Positions 22,512 to 34,818 of a DNA stretch of 64,000 nucleotides are shown here, one piece after another (the stretch's first letter is position 1; every line of letters starts with the position of its first letter). The position numbers were made by a program, and so were the translations under genes. The notes under the pieces were generated by a model. The model worked only from the letters and a program-made list of their open reading frames with translations. It searched no databases and had not been told where the DNA came from. This DNA comes from Riptortus pedestris (taxonomy: Eukaryota > Arthropoda > Insecta > Hemiptera > Alydidae): positions 174,664,001 to 174,728,000 of the forward strand of contig CM032228.1 of NCBI GenBank assembly GCA_019009955.1. The letters are read 5' to 3'.

Positions 22512-24640
22512 CTAGCTAAGGTACCCGGCTTCGCTCGGGAAATCATTTAAGACTGAATGATGATAGTATTTTTTTGGGCAAGGCTTCAATGTTTACAACT
22601 ACACTTCCCGTCGGCGCGCATTGTTTTGCTGTGAGGGTCAGGCAGGCGACTTATAAATGAGAAATTTTATATTTGAAGAATAAATAAAAATGTGTTCCTA
22701 ATCTATCCCTTGCCACTTTTTAACTCACCTTTTTGAATACTATAAACCATAATCATGGATAGTATTTATTACAATTAAATATCGTCTATAATGAAACTTA
22801 TTTCCTGTCAAAAACCAATCCGAGCACATATAGTTTAAGCATAGTTTAGCACGTAAGGTTATATTCATAATAGTAGATCTCAGTGGTAATCACTTCCCGT
22901 AGCCCACTGCCCAGCATTTCACAGGAAATTAGTAAACTCAATTAACTCTATTAGCCTCCGTCTATTTCCGCTCTCGCATTAGAGCTATCAACACTCTTCT
23001 CCTTAAATTATTAATTCAAAATATTATTGTAATAATTTATCTACCTGATGGAATTAAATAATAGTGTTACCCTAAAAATAATTTCAATTATATTCAAAAA
23101 GCTAGTCGAGGGGAAGAGATCGTAGCCGTCTCTGCAACTTCAGTAATACTTTAAACAATCATATCGAGTTTAAGAGCATTTTGTCTTTTGTCTTAATGAC
23201 ATTAACGTTTAATTGTTATGATAGTACATATTTGTTTCAATAACATGAAGATATCGGAAATAAGATAGTATATAACCAAAATCAAAGAGTTTGATTCCCT
23301 ACTACTTCCCCTATCACTCCTTGAGGAAATTCAGCACGATTTTTTTTTTAAATAATACATTATACAAATTAAATAATGGAAATGCTCTTATAGTTTAAAT
23401 TTCTATTGGAAATAAATAACAAAGTTATTTTCTAGGGAAAATAAATAAATGAGGCGAAGGGGGAGGGGGATTTATAATCTCACTAATCCGAATCATACTT
23501 AGTACTAAATAACCGAAATAGATAAGGCTAAAATATAACATCATTTGTCATAATATACCTATATTAAAAACACTTAAATAAGTACTAATAAAATCGTCGA
23601 CTCCCGCTATAGATTTAGCTTATATCCCGTATTTACTTCATTTTACGACATAAGTGAATGAAACAAAAGTTGCTCTAAATAACAAAGTAAACAACTTTTG
23701 TTATGTGCAACTTTGCCGAAAAACAAATAGAAAATGAAATATCGTGAATTTTTACTTCAGGCCTCCCTTATAACTCCCACTCCCGTTCGAACCTAAAAAT
23801 TTTAATAAAGCTTATAATCATGGGAGAATTAATTCTAATTGACATACCGAGTTTTGTTAAGTTCGGTTCAATCGTTAGCGCCCAATAAAATAGTTGACTC
23901 CCGCTTTAGTTTATAGTATATATCTCGTTTATACTTCGTTAAAAGTCAAAAATGAATATTACGAAAGTTACTCTAAATAACAAAATAAACAACTTTTGTT
24001 AGGTTCATATTTGCTGAAAAACGAATAGAAAACGAAATACCGCTATTTTAAATTCAGGCCTCCCTTACAACCCCCACTCCTGCCCATCCCTAGAAATGTT
24101 AGTATGGCTTATTATAATGAAAGCGTTAGTGCTAATACACATACCGAGTTTTATTCATTTCGGTTGGGTCTTTCGTCTCAAATAAAATTGTTCACATTCG
24201 TTAAAGGTTTTTGCGTATATTTCGTTTATACTTAGGTATACGACAAAAGTGTATATAACAAAAGTTACTCTAAATAACAAAATAAACAACTTTTGTTATG
24301 TTTATATTTCCCGAAAAACCAATAGGAATCGAAATATCGCTATTTTTAATTTCAGGCTTCCCTTATAACCCCCACTCCTGTTCGTCTCAGAGGATATTAA
24401 TATAGCCTAAAGTCTAAGTTGGGTTAGTAGTAATATACATACCAAGTTTCATAAAATTCGGTTTAGCCGTTTATGCGTGAAAAGGTAACAAACAAACAAA
24501 CAAACAAACAAACAAACAAACAAACAAACAGACACCAAAGAAACAAAATGCAGTTATGGTGTCTATGACATGTGAAACGAAAAGTTATCGTGAAATTTCG
24601 CGAAAAAAATCAATGTACAGACAGAGGTTACAATTTTATA
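22512..24640 (-). mobile_element. Helitron-like element H1
   Basis: On the minus strand the 3' end is a hairpin (CCCGAGCGAAGCCGGG), then GTACCTTAG and CTAG at 22515-22512. Hairpin plus spacer plus CTRR is the Helitron 3' signature. The other end is TCTGTCTGTACATTGATTTT next to a TA tract. The body holds three diverged tandem monomers (starts near 23664, 23962 and 24259) and an (AAAC)n tract (24486-24530). No Rep/helicase frame was seen, so it is non-autonomous. Confidence 0.65.
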
Positions 24641-24646
24641 TATATA

Positions 24647-26335
24647 CTAGCTCAGATACCCGGCTTCGCCCGGGAATTTATTTGAGGCTGAATGGTTATG
24701 GAATTTTTTTTGGCAAAACTTTACTTTGCACAATATTTTGACATTTACCCGTCCCAGTGTTTAGGGTTAATATCCGTTGTTGGCTTGTTAATAATAAAAT
24801 TAATTTTTATGTAAGTCTTGACTGTCCTCCAAATTGTCATATTTCATATTTTGTTATATTGCCATATTTCCCGTCTCCTTTGCATACTGCATAGATTTCA
24901 GTTACTAAGGACAAAATATTAACATAGATTTGAATTAATTTTTCAGGTGAGGTACCTCATAGTTCAAATTAGAATGAATTGTTGAGAATATCAATATTTC
25001 TACGCAAATTACTTGCTCCACACATTGTTCCTGGAGAAATGAATAAAACAAAAGTTAATCTAAACAACAAAGTAAACAACTTTTGTTATTTGCTTGTTTG
25101 TCAAAAAACAAATAGACAATGAAATATCACGAATTTTTATTTCAGGTCTCCCTTATAACCCCCACTCCCGTTCTAACCGAACAATTTTAATATAGCTTAT
25201 AATCATGGAAGAATTAATGCTAATTGACATACAGAGTTTTTAAGTTCGGTTTAATCGTTAGTGCCTAATGAAATAGTTGACTCCCGCTTTAGTTTATAGT
25301 GTATATCTCGTTTATAATTCGGTATAAGAAAAAAGTGTATATAACAAAAGTTACTCTAAATAACAAAATAAACAACTTTTGTTATGTTCATATTTGCCGA
25401 TAAACGAATAGAAAACGAAATACCGCTATTTTTAATTTCAGGCCTCCCTTACAACCCCCACTCCTGCCCGTCCCTAGAAATGTTGGTATAGCTCGTTATA
25501 ATGAAAGCGTTAGTACCAATACACATACCGAGTTTTATTTATTTCGGTTGGGTCTTTTGTCCCAAATAAAATTGTTCACTTCTGCTAAAGGTTTTAGCGT
25601 ATATCTCGTTTATAATTCGTTATAAGAAAAAAGTATATATAACAAATGTTACTCTAAATTACAACATAAACAACTTTGTTCTGTTCATATTTGCCGAAAA
25701 CCTAATAAGAAACGAAATATCGCTATTTTTAATTTCTGGCTTCCCTCATAACCCCCACTCCTGCCCGTCCCTAGAAATGTTGGTATGGCTTGTTATAATG
25801 AAAGCGTTAGTGCTAATACATATACCGAGTTTTAGTTATTTCGGTTGGGTCTTTTGTCCCAAATAAAATTGTTCACTTCCGCTATAGGTTTCAGCGTATA
25901 TCTCGTTTATAATTCGGTATACGAAAAAAGTGTATATAACAATAGTTACTTTAAATAACAAAATAAACAACTTTTGTTATGTTCATATTTGCCATAAAAC
26001 CAATAGGAAACGAAATATCGCTATTTTTAACTTCTGGCTTCCCTTATAACCCCCACTCCTGTTCGTCCCAGAGGATATTAATATAGCCTAAAGTCTAAGT
26101 TGGGTTAATGGTAATATACATACCAAGTTTCATAAAATTCGGTTCAGCCGTTTATGCGTGAAAAGGTAACAAACAAACAAACAAACAAATAAACAAACAA
26201 ACAAATAAACAAACAAACAAACAAACAGACACCAAAGAAACAAAATGCAGTTATGGTGTCTATGACATGTGAAACGAAAAGTTATCGTGAAATTTCGCGA
26301 AAAAAATCAATGTACAGACAGAGGTTACAATTTTA
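24647..26335 (-). mobile_element. Helitron-like element H2, directly adjoining H1
   Basis: The 3' hairpin CCCGGGCGAAGCCGGG and CTAG (24650-24647) lie within about 10-20 bp of the H1 start. The body has four ~298-bp monomers (near 25049, 25345, 25643 and 25940), an (AAAC)n tract at 26169-26225, and the same ACAGACAGAGGTTACAATTT end as H1. H1 and H2 are head to tail. Confidence 0.65.
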
Positions 26336-26504
26336 TATATATATAGATAGATATATATATATGTTATAATAATAACATATATATTATAATATATAGTATA
26401 TATATATATATGCTAACAGATACATATATATTTGCTTATACAAATATGTATGTTTGTTTGTGCGTGCAAGTGAGTATGTGACTACATGCGTGCCTGCGTG
26501 CGTG

Positions 26505-26540
<36 letters not shown>
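26336..26540 (+). repeat. (TA)n and (TG)n microsatellites
   Basis: A TA-rich tract at 26336-26412 contains TAGA and ATAATAATAACA interruptions. Then comes TGTGCGTGCAAG.. and a (TG)n run at 26506-26539. They flank the H2 5' end. Confidence 0.85.
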
Positions 26541-26542
<2 letters not shown>

Positions 26543-27519
26543 TAAGGGATTTAGACGCTACAGGCATGCAACAGTTCTTAATGTGTTAATTTCAAAACTA
26601 GAAAAGGGCCAAAAATTAATCTAAATGATATACAATGAAAAGTACAAGAATGGTTTATCGTTACTTTTATTCTGGTACACAGTACAATGTGTGTCCATGT
26701 TTACATTTATTAATAGCCAATGTTGCTCATGTTACAGAGGTATTCTTACAAAATGTCACAGAATTATTTTTTTAGTAACTTTCTCTACATGCACTGAGAA
26801 GTTCTGATTAATTAAAAATTGGATTCAATATCATATAATCATATTTCCTAGATCAGAAATATGAAGGGGTTTAAAGTGAAAGTGGCTGATTACAATTTAT
26901 GCAATTAATAAATTATTAAAAAAAGAAAGGAGCTTTAAGTGCAGTCGAAAAGTGTATTTAAGGTGTACAGGTGATATAATCAAAATTTAAGAAGTTAAAA
27001 AAGATCAGGACTTGACTTGTCAAAGATTTTCTTTGTAGTTGTAGATAGAAAATAAATTTTTTAGAGGCTACAGATTACGGGTTCTTTCCTTACTTTTAAA
27101 TTGTGAGATAGGGAGGCACTATGAGAAGATATTGCAAGCTTGATACTAATTGTTGGGAATCTATACGAGACCGCATTAAACAAAAAGAATTAAACTTTGT
27201 ATTTTAAATTTAAAAATACTGGTACAATTGGTAATCGGGCCAGATCGTATACAGTACTAATACTAATAGTTTAAGAAATTATCCAGGTGTTCAGATGTAT
27301 ACAATAAAAGTACTTAATCTCTTGAACAAAGGCTAAACAACCAAAATGTAACCCAATTTCTTTCCATATTTACTATTTAAAGATGGCACCCCAAAATAAT
27401 CCTATTGTGGCCATTTACTGTACTTCGACTAATAAGAGGAGTCTGTTGAAAGAAATGTTTATTATCGTAATAAAGGAAAGTCTGGGTAAGAGGATCTGAG
27501 TTGTAAGGAGTAACTTCGG
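26541..27519. other. AT-rich DNA without a supported feature
   Basis: No repeat member or exon was recognised. A 60-codon hydrophobic plus-strand frame (26625-26807) lacks context. Confidence 0.4.
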
Positions 27520-27798
27520 AATTCAGAATTCTCCATTATTATGAGTCGATCGACAGATTTTATAGAACCAATCTTGTTATACAATTGATCTACTACAATT
27601 GTTGTTCTTTGCATTTTTTCGTAGCTCAAATATTAAATGAGATATTCGTAATTTATTGTTCTCAGCAGTCATTAAACCGCCACTTCTAGTCATCGGAGTT
27701 TGGCTTAGAAGTAGAGAACAAATGGTGATATTATTAGTGTGTCATACCAGCATTGGAAATGTGCTTAGTTTACACAGCACCTGCGTGATAGACTTTTT
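27520..27798 (+). mobile_element. R1 family, second-module 3' fragment
   Basis: It carries the second-module blocks CTCCATTATTATGAGTCGAT, TTTTTTCGTAGCTCAAATAT and GTCATTAAACCGCC. It ends GTGCTTAGTTTACACAGCACC..GATAGACTTTTT. The next R1 copy starts at once, so the pair is head to tail. Confidence 0.7.
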
Positions 27799-28518
27799 AT
27801 TAGCAGATTTCCCTTAAGGGTCGTACTCATGAAGCGATTTTCGAAATTTTTCTTCAAATGCCCAACGATCTTACCAAACTCGATATTTAGTCGTTTTATG
27901 TAAAAAGAAAGATCAAGTTCGTTAACGGCTAAAATCGAACCAGTGGGAGGGTGGGGGGTTTAGAGGGGAAGAATTTTGAAAATTCGAAATATCTCCGGAC
28001 TATAAGTCTGATCGAAAAAGTGTACATAACCAATCTTATTGCAAATTAAATGTACTATGTATGTTGTAATATGCATATTTTCCGTACAATGTGTATTAAC
28101 CGAGATATTTGGATTTTATAGTTTTCCGCTTTCAGTAAACCCCCACTCCTACTCGTGTCATATTAATAATAAGCTGTTATATCATCACCACATAATTACA
28201 AGGTTAAATACCAAATATTGTTTTCAACAAACCTTGATTATACGAGATAATGCAAATACGTTCGTTGATCCCCCCCCCTTTTTTTGTTCTTGGATTACTA
28301 AAATCTGAGTTATTGAGATAAACATTATTCTGACATATTACAAATTACTGTACTAGCTATAGTAAATAATTTTCAATAAAATTAATATGTTATATTCAGA
28401 TATATTAAATTAATTGATCTTCTTTCCGGTCTAGAATAATTCTATCTAATCAGCGCTGCAATGTTGGCTCCCTGACGCTTTTCGTTGTAGACATTAACAT
28501 GTAAATTTATTGAAAGAG

Positions 28519-30090
28519 TTACACAGGCCTACAAAAAAAAATTTTTTTTTGGGTCCTAGAATTTTTGAGCAGATTTTAACTATATTTTTATTGCTGAATC
28601 TAAATGTGAAACCAGTTTTTCTGTATCAGCTCTAGATTTTTAGATAAATTAACTTACCTATCATTGCTTTCTTCTATTTAATACTTTCAAGTATGAGTGT
28701 TGTAAAATGTATACAGGGTTAGATTCTTGTATATTTTCCTTATGGTCAGTTTTCTTTTGCAACCAATTGAATTTAAAATAATAATATTTATGAAATAACT
28801 AATTATTATTTTAAAAAATAATTATTATTTTAATTCATTTATTCTAAAAAGAAGACTAACAATATGAGATATATAACTGATTGGTTGTCAAACTGTTAAC
28901 CAGTGGGATTTAATCCTACTTATTAGTGCCATCCAGTAAGTTTCATAGAAATCCGATATATGAAGATGTCTGTTCAGTATCTGAAGTGACGTTCAAAACT
29001 TCAACCCCAGAGAGTTGAGATTAGTTTGTGAATTTCCGTGGTGCAGATAGATAGAAGTTAGCGTCATATGAAATTAAAGCGTCGTTATTGAAAGTAACGA
29101 GTTGTTAAAAATTAAATCTAAAACATAGATTGTTAATGTGAATTGTTGTATTTGTGTTGTTGAATAGAAATAAAATGAGTTCAAGAACCTGTGTACATCA
29201 TCCTGATATTTTTTGATACATATGCGGAGAATACACGTTACTGGTAAATAGAAAAAACTATTAGTGACTTTGTAAAGAGGGCTTATCTTGGATATTTTGG
29301 TGTTAAGCTTGGTGATCAGGATAAAATCTGGGCACCACATATTGTCTGTAAAACCTGTACAGAGCATTTACTACACTGGACTACCGGGAAAAGGAAAAGT
29401 CTGAAATTCGGAGTACCAATGGTTTGGAGAGAACCAAAAAATCACTTCGACGACTGTTATTTCTTCCTAGTAAATATTACTGGAATCAATCGAAAGAACC
29501 GTATCAAGTGGACTTATCCAGATTTAGTCTCTGCAAGACGCCCTATCCCTCACTCAGAAGAAGTGCCAATTACAACTTTTCACCAGCTACCAGAACTCTG
29601 TGAGGACGCATATTGTCTCTCTGATCAGAATTCTGATACTACTGAAGGTGATAATGATTTTGAAACGATATCAACAGTTCCTCAATGTTTCAGCCAAGAT
29701 GAGAGATCTAAACCTGTCGAAAGAAGCTTCTGAATTATTGGCTTCCAGGTTGAAGGAAAAAAAATTACTTGAACCAGAAACGAAAATTACATTTTATCCC
29801 GAAGTTTCCGAAATGTTCAGTGATTAATTGGTTTAAATGATGACTTTTTCTGTTTCTTTTGTATATAACAAATAATATCAGTGTAATATAATAAAAATTC
29901 ATTGTTGAATTTGTTTCCTTAAATCATGTTTTTTTTTTAATAGTTTAATGTATAATTCACTAAAATGTTGATATCTTAAAAATTCGAGCTGATAGGCAAA
30001 AACTAATGGCATATTTGAATTCAGGGCATCAAATTCATAAGAAATCACCTCCAAAATCTTCGGCACTAAAACCACTGTTGACCAGTGTAA
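28519..30090 (+). mobile_element. Element with short terminal inverted repeats carrying a Cys-rich protein relic
   Basis: It is bounded by TTACACAGG (28519) and CCAGTGTAA (ending 30090), an inverted pair with one mismatch. It sits inside an R1 copy whose two halves resume on either side. It has about 650 bp of non-coding 5' sequence including an A9T10 palindrome, the pseudogene 29175-29827, an AATAAAAA-type site near 29890, and about 200 bp of 3' sequence. No transposase motif was seen. The target-site duplication is unclear. Confidence 0.55.
29175..29827 (+). pseudogene. Broken copy of a dispersed Cys-rich arthropod protein of unknown function
   Basis: ATG 29175 reads MSSRTCVHHPDIF, then a TGA where a Cys is expected (..YICGEYTLLVNRKN). 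After a frameshift near 29252 it reads ISDFVKRAYLGYFGVKLGDQ.., WAPHIVCKTCTEHLLHW, KFGVPMVWREPKNHFDDCYF and INRKNRIKWTYPDLVSARRP, to about 29697. A second frameshift near 29700 leads to MRDLNLSKEASELLASRLKE and a stop at 29827. I recognise the pattern (APHxVCxxC, PMVWREPKNHxDDCYFC) from uncharacterised proteins dispersed in arthropod genomes. From memory these continue past this point, so the copy is also C-terminally truncated. Cys pairs suggest zinc binding. One Cys is now a stop and one (DDCYF-F) is Phe. It is not functional. Confidence 0.65.
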
Positions 30091-30215
30091 TTATTACTGT
30101 TTGTTTTATTCGCTTAATATTCAAGGTGGTGTTGCCAGTATGTAGATTTATCTGTTGTAAACCTTCCCGTGGGAAATCTGCTTAGTTGACGCAGCCCCTG
30201 CAAGACGGGCTTTTT

Positions 30216-31390
30216 CTTTTTCTGTAAGGTATAAGATTTTAGGTATAAGAGGTTCTTGGTTTATAATTTCTTTTAACACACAGTCTTTAATCGCCATATC
30301 TTATAAAGGTATACTTTTTGAGAGGCCTCACTATGACTTATAATTTACAATAGTTAAAGAAATGCATCTATTGCTTGTGTAGTTGTGAAGATCTGTTATC
30401 TATAGGAATGTTGGTGATATCAGAAACAGCAATAGGATAAGGTTCATACGAGGAAGAGTTATAAATGAGAGCATTTGTATCATTTTTTAGTATTCAACTC
30501 ACATGTTGCATTCTTGTTCACCTCATACGTTGCTGCAGAGTTATTTTTGTTTTACACCTTCTTTATGCACTGATATGTGAGGGCTCTTACTCTAAAATAT
30601 ATACAATTTGTTTTTTATATATATATTTGATTGTATGTCAGGGAACAAAATAATTTCCCGCTCAGGGTTTAGCAATTTTTACCAAGAGATTACGACCACT
30701 GGTTCAATTCACATGATTAACCTGAGCCCTAAAATTGTTAGTTCTTGAAGCATCTTTAAGTATTAATTTTGCAATCTACCTACATTACTATGCCTAAACT
30801 TACGAGGATAGACATTTGTTATTATATAAATTCGGAAGGCAGACGGTTTATTTTAACAAAACCTATCGGCTTTCCCAGGGTGTTCTTCATCCATCGACTC
30901 TTTCTTTGAGTAATCAATGTCAATTACAAAGTAGGGGTTTTCAAGAAATAGAAATGAGTGTTGCTTGTGAGCTAACGAAAATCTAACGATGGAGGGATAT
31001 CTTGAAACGATTTCTGCAACAATTAAAATAATATTATTTGTGGAAGGATTTTTTTTGTGTCATTCTGATTTCAGCTTCAAAATCTTTATGAAAAATAGAC
31101 TAATTGGTGATTTTATTTTTTATTTTTTTTACTGGTGTTCCTCTGGTGTGCATTCAGGGGGATTTTCACCCAACTGGGATATGCAAATATTTTAATTTAG
31201 ATAGTTTTAGGTTTTAACTTTTCATCTTTATGACGCACGCTTATTGGTTTTAATTTTATTGGTTGACTATTTTTTAAATTTTCTATTGGTTTTTATCCTG
31301 TATATGATTTGTTTTTGTTGTTTTGTGACTGTTTTTACACTGTTGGCCATGCTATGTTTGTTATTTAGTGTTAAGGTTTTTGTTTGTCTT
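30216..31390. other. AT-rich DNA without a supported feature
   Basis: Short frames at 30465-30653 and 30989-31195 are hydrophobic and lack splice or family support. No dispersed family member was recognised. Confidence 0.4.
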
Positions 31391-31445
31391 CAGGCACTGA
31401 CGATGGAGCGCTGACTGAAAGTGTACTTTGCATAAACTAAAACAA
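31391..31445 (+). other. Hammerhead-like motif, possible Penelope-type retroelement remnant
   Basis: CACTGACGATGGAGCGCTGA is followed by CTGAAAGTGTAC. CTGACGA and GAAA match the hammerhead ribozyme core (CUGANGA...GAAA). The intervening stem is weak (AGC/GCT, or GGAG with a broken partner). Such motifs occur in Penelope-like elements. No polymerase sequence is adjacent. Confidence 0.25.
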
Positions 31446-32187
31446 TAGTAGAGGACTAGGCCTTTTATTGATCTTGACTAATTGGTGACTTTTTTCATAA
31501 CAATTTTAGCCTTAGAATCGAACTGGCATATCTGTTGCTTATTAAGTTAAGGTTTTTTCCCCCCTGGATCGTGAATTTACAGTAGTATATCGAAGTGCTG
31601 TGCCATGCTTTTCTGGTCTCAAAAAGTAAATGAACAGCAAAACATATTTCATGCCATTTACCTTTGTAATTAATTGAATAACCTCTCCAAACAAATTTAA
31701 TTAAGGTATCGTATACAGGGGAAATAATTTAATCATTTCAGTGAATGCATACGTGTCAGCCTGCTCATATGTATGTATAGAGAGTTTTGTATTGATTTGA
31801 GCCGTTCAATTTAAGTAATGGAGTTTAACGTACCCCTGCTTTTTCTAACACAATAACAGTATATTGTTAGCTCCTGAAAATTAGCTGTCATAAATATAAT
31901 AGCATGTATCAATTTATTTCATTCAAATATTTGATTGAATCAAATAAGATTTATTTGGGGAAACCCCGCTTGGGACTGAAAAGCGGAAAGTGAAATGCTC
32001 ATGTGCTGTCAAAAATCAGATTAGGTTATGGATTATATGCAAAAATTATAACTTGAGTTATAGATTCAAGATTAAGAATATTTTATTAAAGATTGCTTGT
32101 TAAACTTCTTTAATGGTAATATTTTTGTGGGATTTAATGTTTCATTCTGTTAACTGTGATAGTATGAATTAACAATCTTATAATTGC
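31446..32187. other. AT-rich DNA without a supported feature
   Basis: A local GC-rich phrase GGGGAAACCCCGCTTGGGAC lies near 31957 and contains a short stem (GGGG-AAA-CCCC). Nothing else was recognised. Confidence 0.4.
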
Positions 32188-32250
<63 letters not shown>

Positions 32251-32702
32251 TGTTAACGGTAAAGCGGTCTCAATGTTAGTTTGATCGATGCCAAACTCGA
32301 AATTTAACGTTTTATGTAAAAATGAAGATTAATTTCGTTAACGGCTAAAATCCGACCAGTGGGAGGGGGGGGGGTTTAGAGGAGGAATTTCGAACATTCG
32401 TAATATCTCCGTTATTATGTGTCGGATCGAAAAATTGTATAGGGCCAATCTCATTGCAAATGTAATGTTCTATAAATTTTGTTATGCACGTTTTTGTACT
32501 ATGTTGATTATTAACGGAGATATTCGCATTTTTCAGCCCCCACTCTTACTCATGTCATATAACAATAAGCTGTTTTATTATGAAGCACCATATTGGTAAA
32601 ATATTGTTTTCATTGGACATTTACTTTTTGAGATAAATGTAAATACGTGACGCACGTGGGAAATCTGCTTAGTTAACGAAGCTCCTGCGTAACTGAGTTT
32701 TT
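32188..32702 (+). mobile_element. R1 family copy, 5' truncated at the (TA)n tract
   Basis: It starts in (TA)n (32189-32247) and passes GCATGTTAACGGTAAAGCGG, CCGACCAGTGGGAGGGG and GTGTCGGATCGAAAAATTG. It ends CACGTGGGAAATCTGCTTAG..CTGCGTAACTGAGTTTTT. The 5' palindrome block is absent. Confidence 0.75.
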
Positions 32703-34714
32703 CCGGCTGTAGAAAGCCCAATACTGATCTGTTGCATCGAGTTTTGTATTCAAAAATTGTATGTAATCTATTTAGAAGAGCTTTAATTAGGCAGTTTGCA
32801 AGAGTATTTCTGAGTGGAATCTTCTAATGAGGGGAACGAAACTCTGCCTTCAGCATTACAAGGCCTCGTAAAGAGATCCCAGTCAAGACTATCATCAAAG
32901 GGAGGATGAACGCATCTAGAACAGGTTCTGGATAATCATCCAATCGTCTGATCAGTTATGCTTTAGCTACGCTCCCGGCCATCAAATTGCTCAATCGTTA
33001 TTTATCACAGGTTTAATATAATATATTTCACTTAAAGAGCTTATTTTAGATAGAGTTATAATTTCTGGAGTACTGGAGCGTTCAGTAAGCTAAAGATGAC
33101 TTAATTTGAAATTGATAATGGGTGTAATCACATTGCATTGTGTACAAATCTCAAGAAATTTAGCTAGCCAAATTTTTCTTGAAATGATATCCTTAAAATA
33201 TTTCTATTATATTTACTATTAACATTTTTTCTTCATGTGCTGTCATTTTTTTAGCCGAAATCGCATGAGCTTTCTGCTCTAAAATCCAGATTGTTTCGCA
33301 ATGGCTCAATCGGAAGGTTTTGAAGGTTCTCCGATCTATGTTTATGATTGTAGATATGCCTGGCCCTTGGCTCTATCAACTCATGTCCAAATACAAAAAT
33401 AAAAACTTCCTAAAGAGAAGATAGTTAATTTATTTATTTATTTGGTTTGTGCTCCGCAGCGATGGTGATTGGCATAATTAGAATAATATATTTACTCCTT
33501 CATGTACTTATCTTTGTTGTACTTTATTTTTATATTATGGAAAATAGTTTTTAAATATCTGATTGTTTCTCATATCCGTGCTTTGTCTAAATGAATATAA
33601 TAAAAGTTAACCCCTTTAAATCTTTTTAAGTATGCTGTAGACCTATTCTATTCTATTCTAGACCTAAAGAGAAGAAAATTGCAATTGAATCATCAGCAAT
33701 CTGACCCATTGGACAGGAACTAGGAATTTAAACTTACAAATTTCTGTTCGATTTTGAAGACTGCTAATTTACTTCTAAGATAGGAAGAAGATTTGGTTCT
33801 GTGAAAGCGGTAAGTTATGTAACAAAAAAAATGTTGGCTGTTTCAGGGTTGCCAACATTAGAAATAACATTTTATGTACTGATATTCTATATACGCAAGT
33901 CGCAAGCTGAATATTTTCTAGCTAGGCCCATAAATGCACTGGCTTGAAATTATCCGTTTCTAGAACAGAGTCTAGATGATTAAACACAGGATTCTTGAAG
34001 ATTTTCTTCTGTCTAACTATGCATTGTGTGGTCTCGGGACGAATGTTGACATTAAAACGCGATAATAGATATCCTAAGGTTTCACTAAATTTGATTTAAT
34101 TTAAATAAATCCGAAAATATCTCTTTGTTTCCATTATCACGGAAAACAACATCCTATTTATTGTTCGTTGTTTAGAGAATAAAGGAACATTAATGTCACG
34201 TTGAATAAATTAAAATAGGTAAGGGGGATCTAGTATGATAACTCTTGCCAATCAGCTAGTAGGCTATAATCAGAAATTCAAAACATACGGAATGAAAAGA
34301 GTTAAAAATAACGAGTTTTGATAGAATTCATTTTTTAAAAATATTTCTGGCGAATGCTGAGAATTGAAATAGACGTTAAATGTTTGATTTAGGACAACAT
34401 ATATTTTTTCGTAACTTTTTTTTTTAACGCCACAAATATGTATTTTGTTGTCCAACCACGCGTTTCCTAATTTCTACGCGTTCAAGAACCTTAGTGTGTG
34501 AGGTATCGGTGAGAAATAGTATGAATGTAGAAATAAAAGTTAAAAGGCTGCAGAAGCAAGAAGCGTACCCAGTTTTGGAGCTTGAACCACAATTTTTGAA
34601 AAACAGAGAGTTTAGAAATAATTAAATTTAAATTTTAACTTTAATTTCCAAAATATAATTTTTAAAGAAAATCCCACAAATGTTGCTACTCTGAAGGAAG
34701 GACATTTTCATTTT
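32703..34714. other. AT-rich DNA with a more balanced stretch at 32810-33000
   Basis: 32810-33000 has higher GC and a plus-strand frame open except for one TAG (GNETLPSALQGLVKRSQSRL..). I could not assign it. An A-box-like phrase TGGCTCAATCGG near 33303 lacks a proper B box. Otherwise nothing was recognised. Confidence 0.35.
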
Positions 34715-34818
34715 AGCAGGAATTATAATTTATTTGTTAACTTATTATTGTTCATAGTTCTACAAGGACAAATAGCTGTGTATTTGTAATGCAATAAGAT
34801 AAAGTTAAAATTACTTAC

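Larger units (their letters stand above)
27799..30215 (+). mobile_element. R1 family copy split by a 1.57-kb insertion
   Basis: Left part 27799-28518 starts TTAGCAGATTTCCCTTAAGG and lacks the (TA)n block. Right part 30091-30215 resumes with TTCAAGGTGGTGTTGCCAGT and ends GCCCCTGCAAGACGGGCTTTTT. The sequences on both sides of the gap follow one another in the uninterrupted copy near 2690-2770. Confidence 0.75.

Noticed and set aside
24486..24530. CRISPR-like short tandem repeat (AAAC)n
   Set aside because: It is a simple 4-bp microsatellite at a constant place in each H element, with no spacers, in a eukaryotic sequence.
33296..33340. tRNA-like A box TGGCTCAATCGG
   Set aside because: No B box at the right distance and no cloverleaf.
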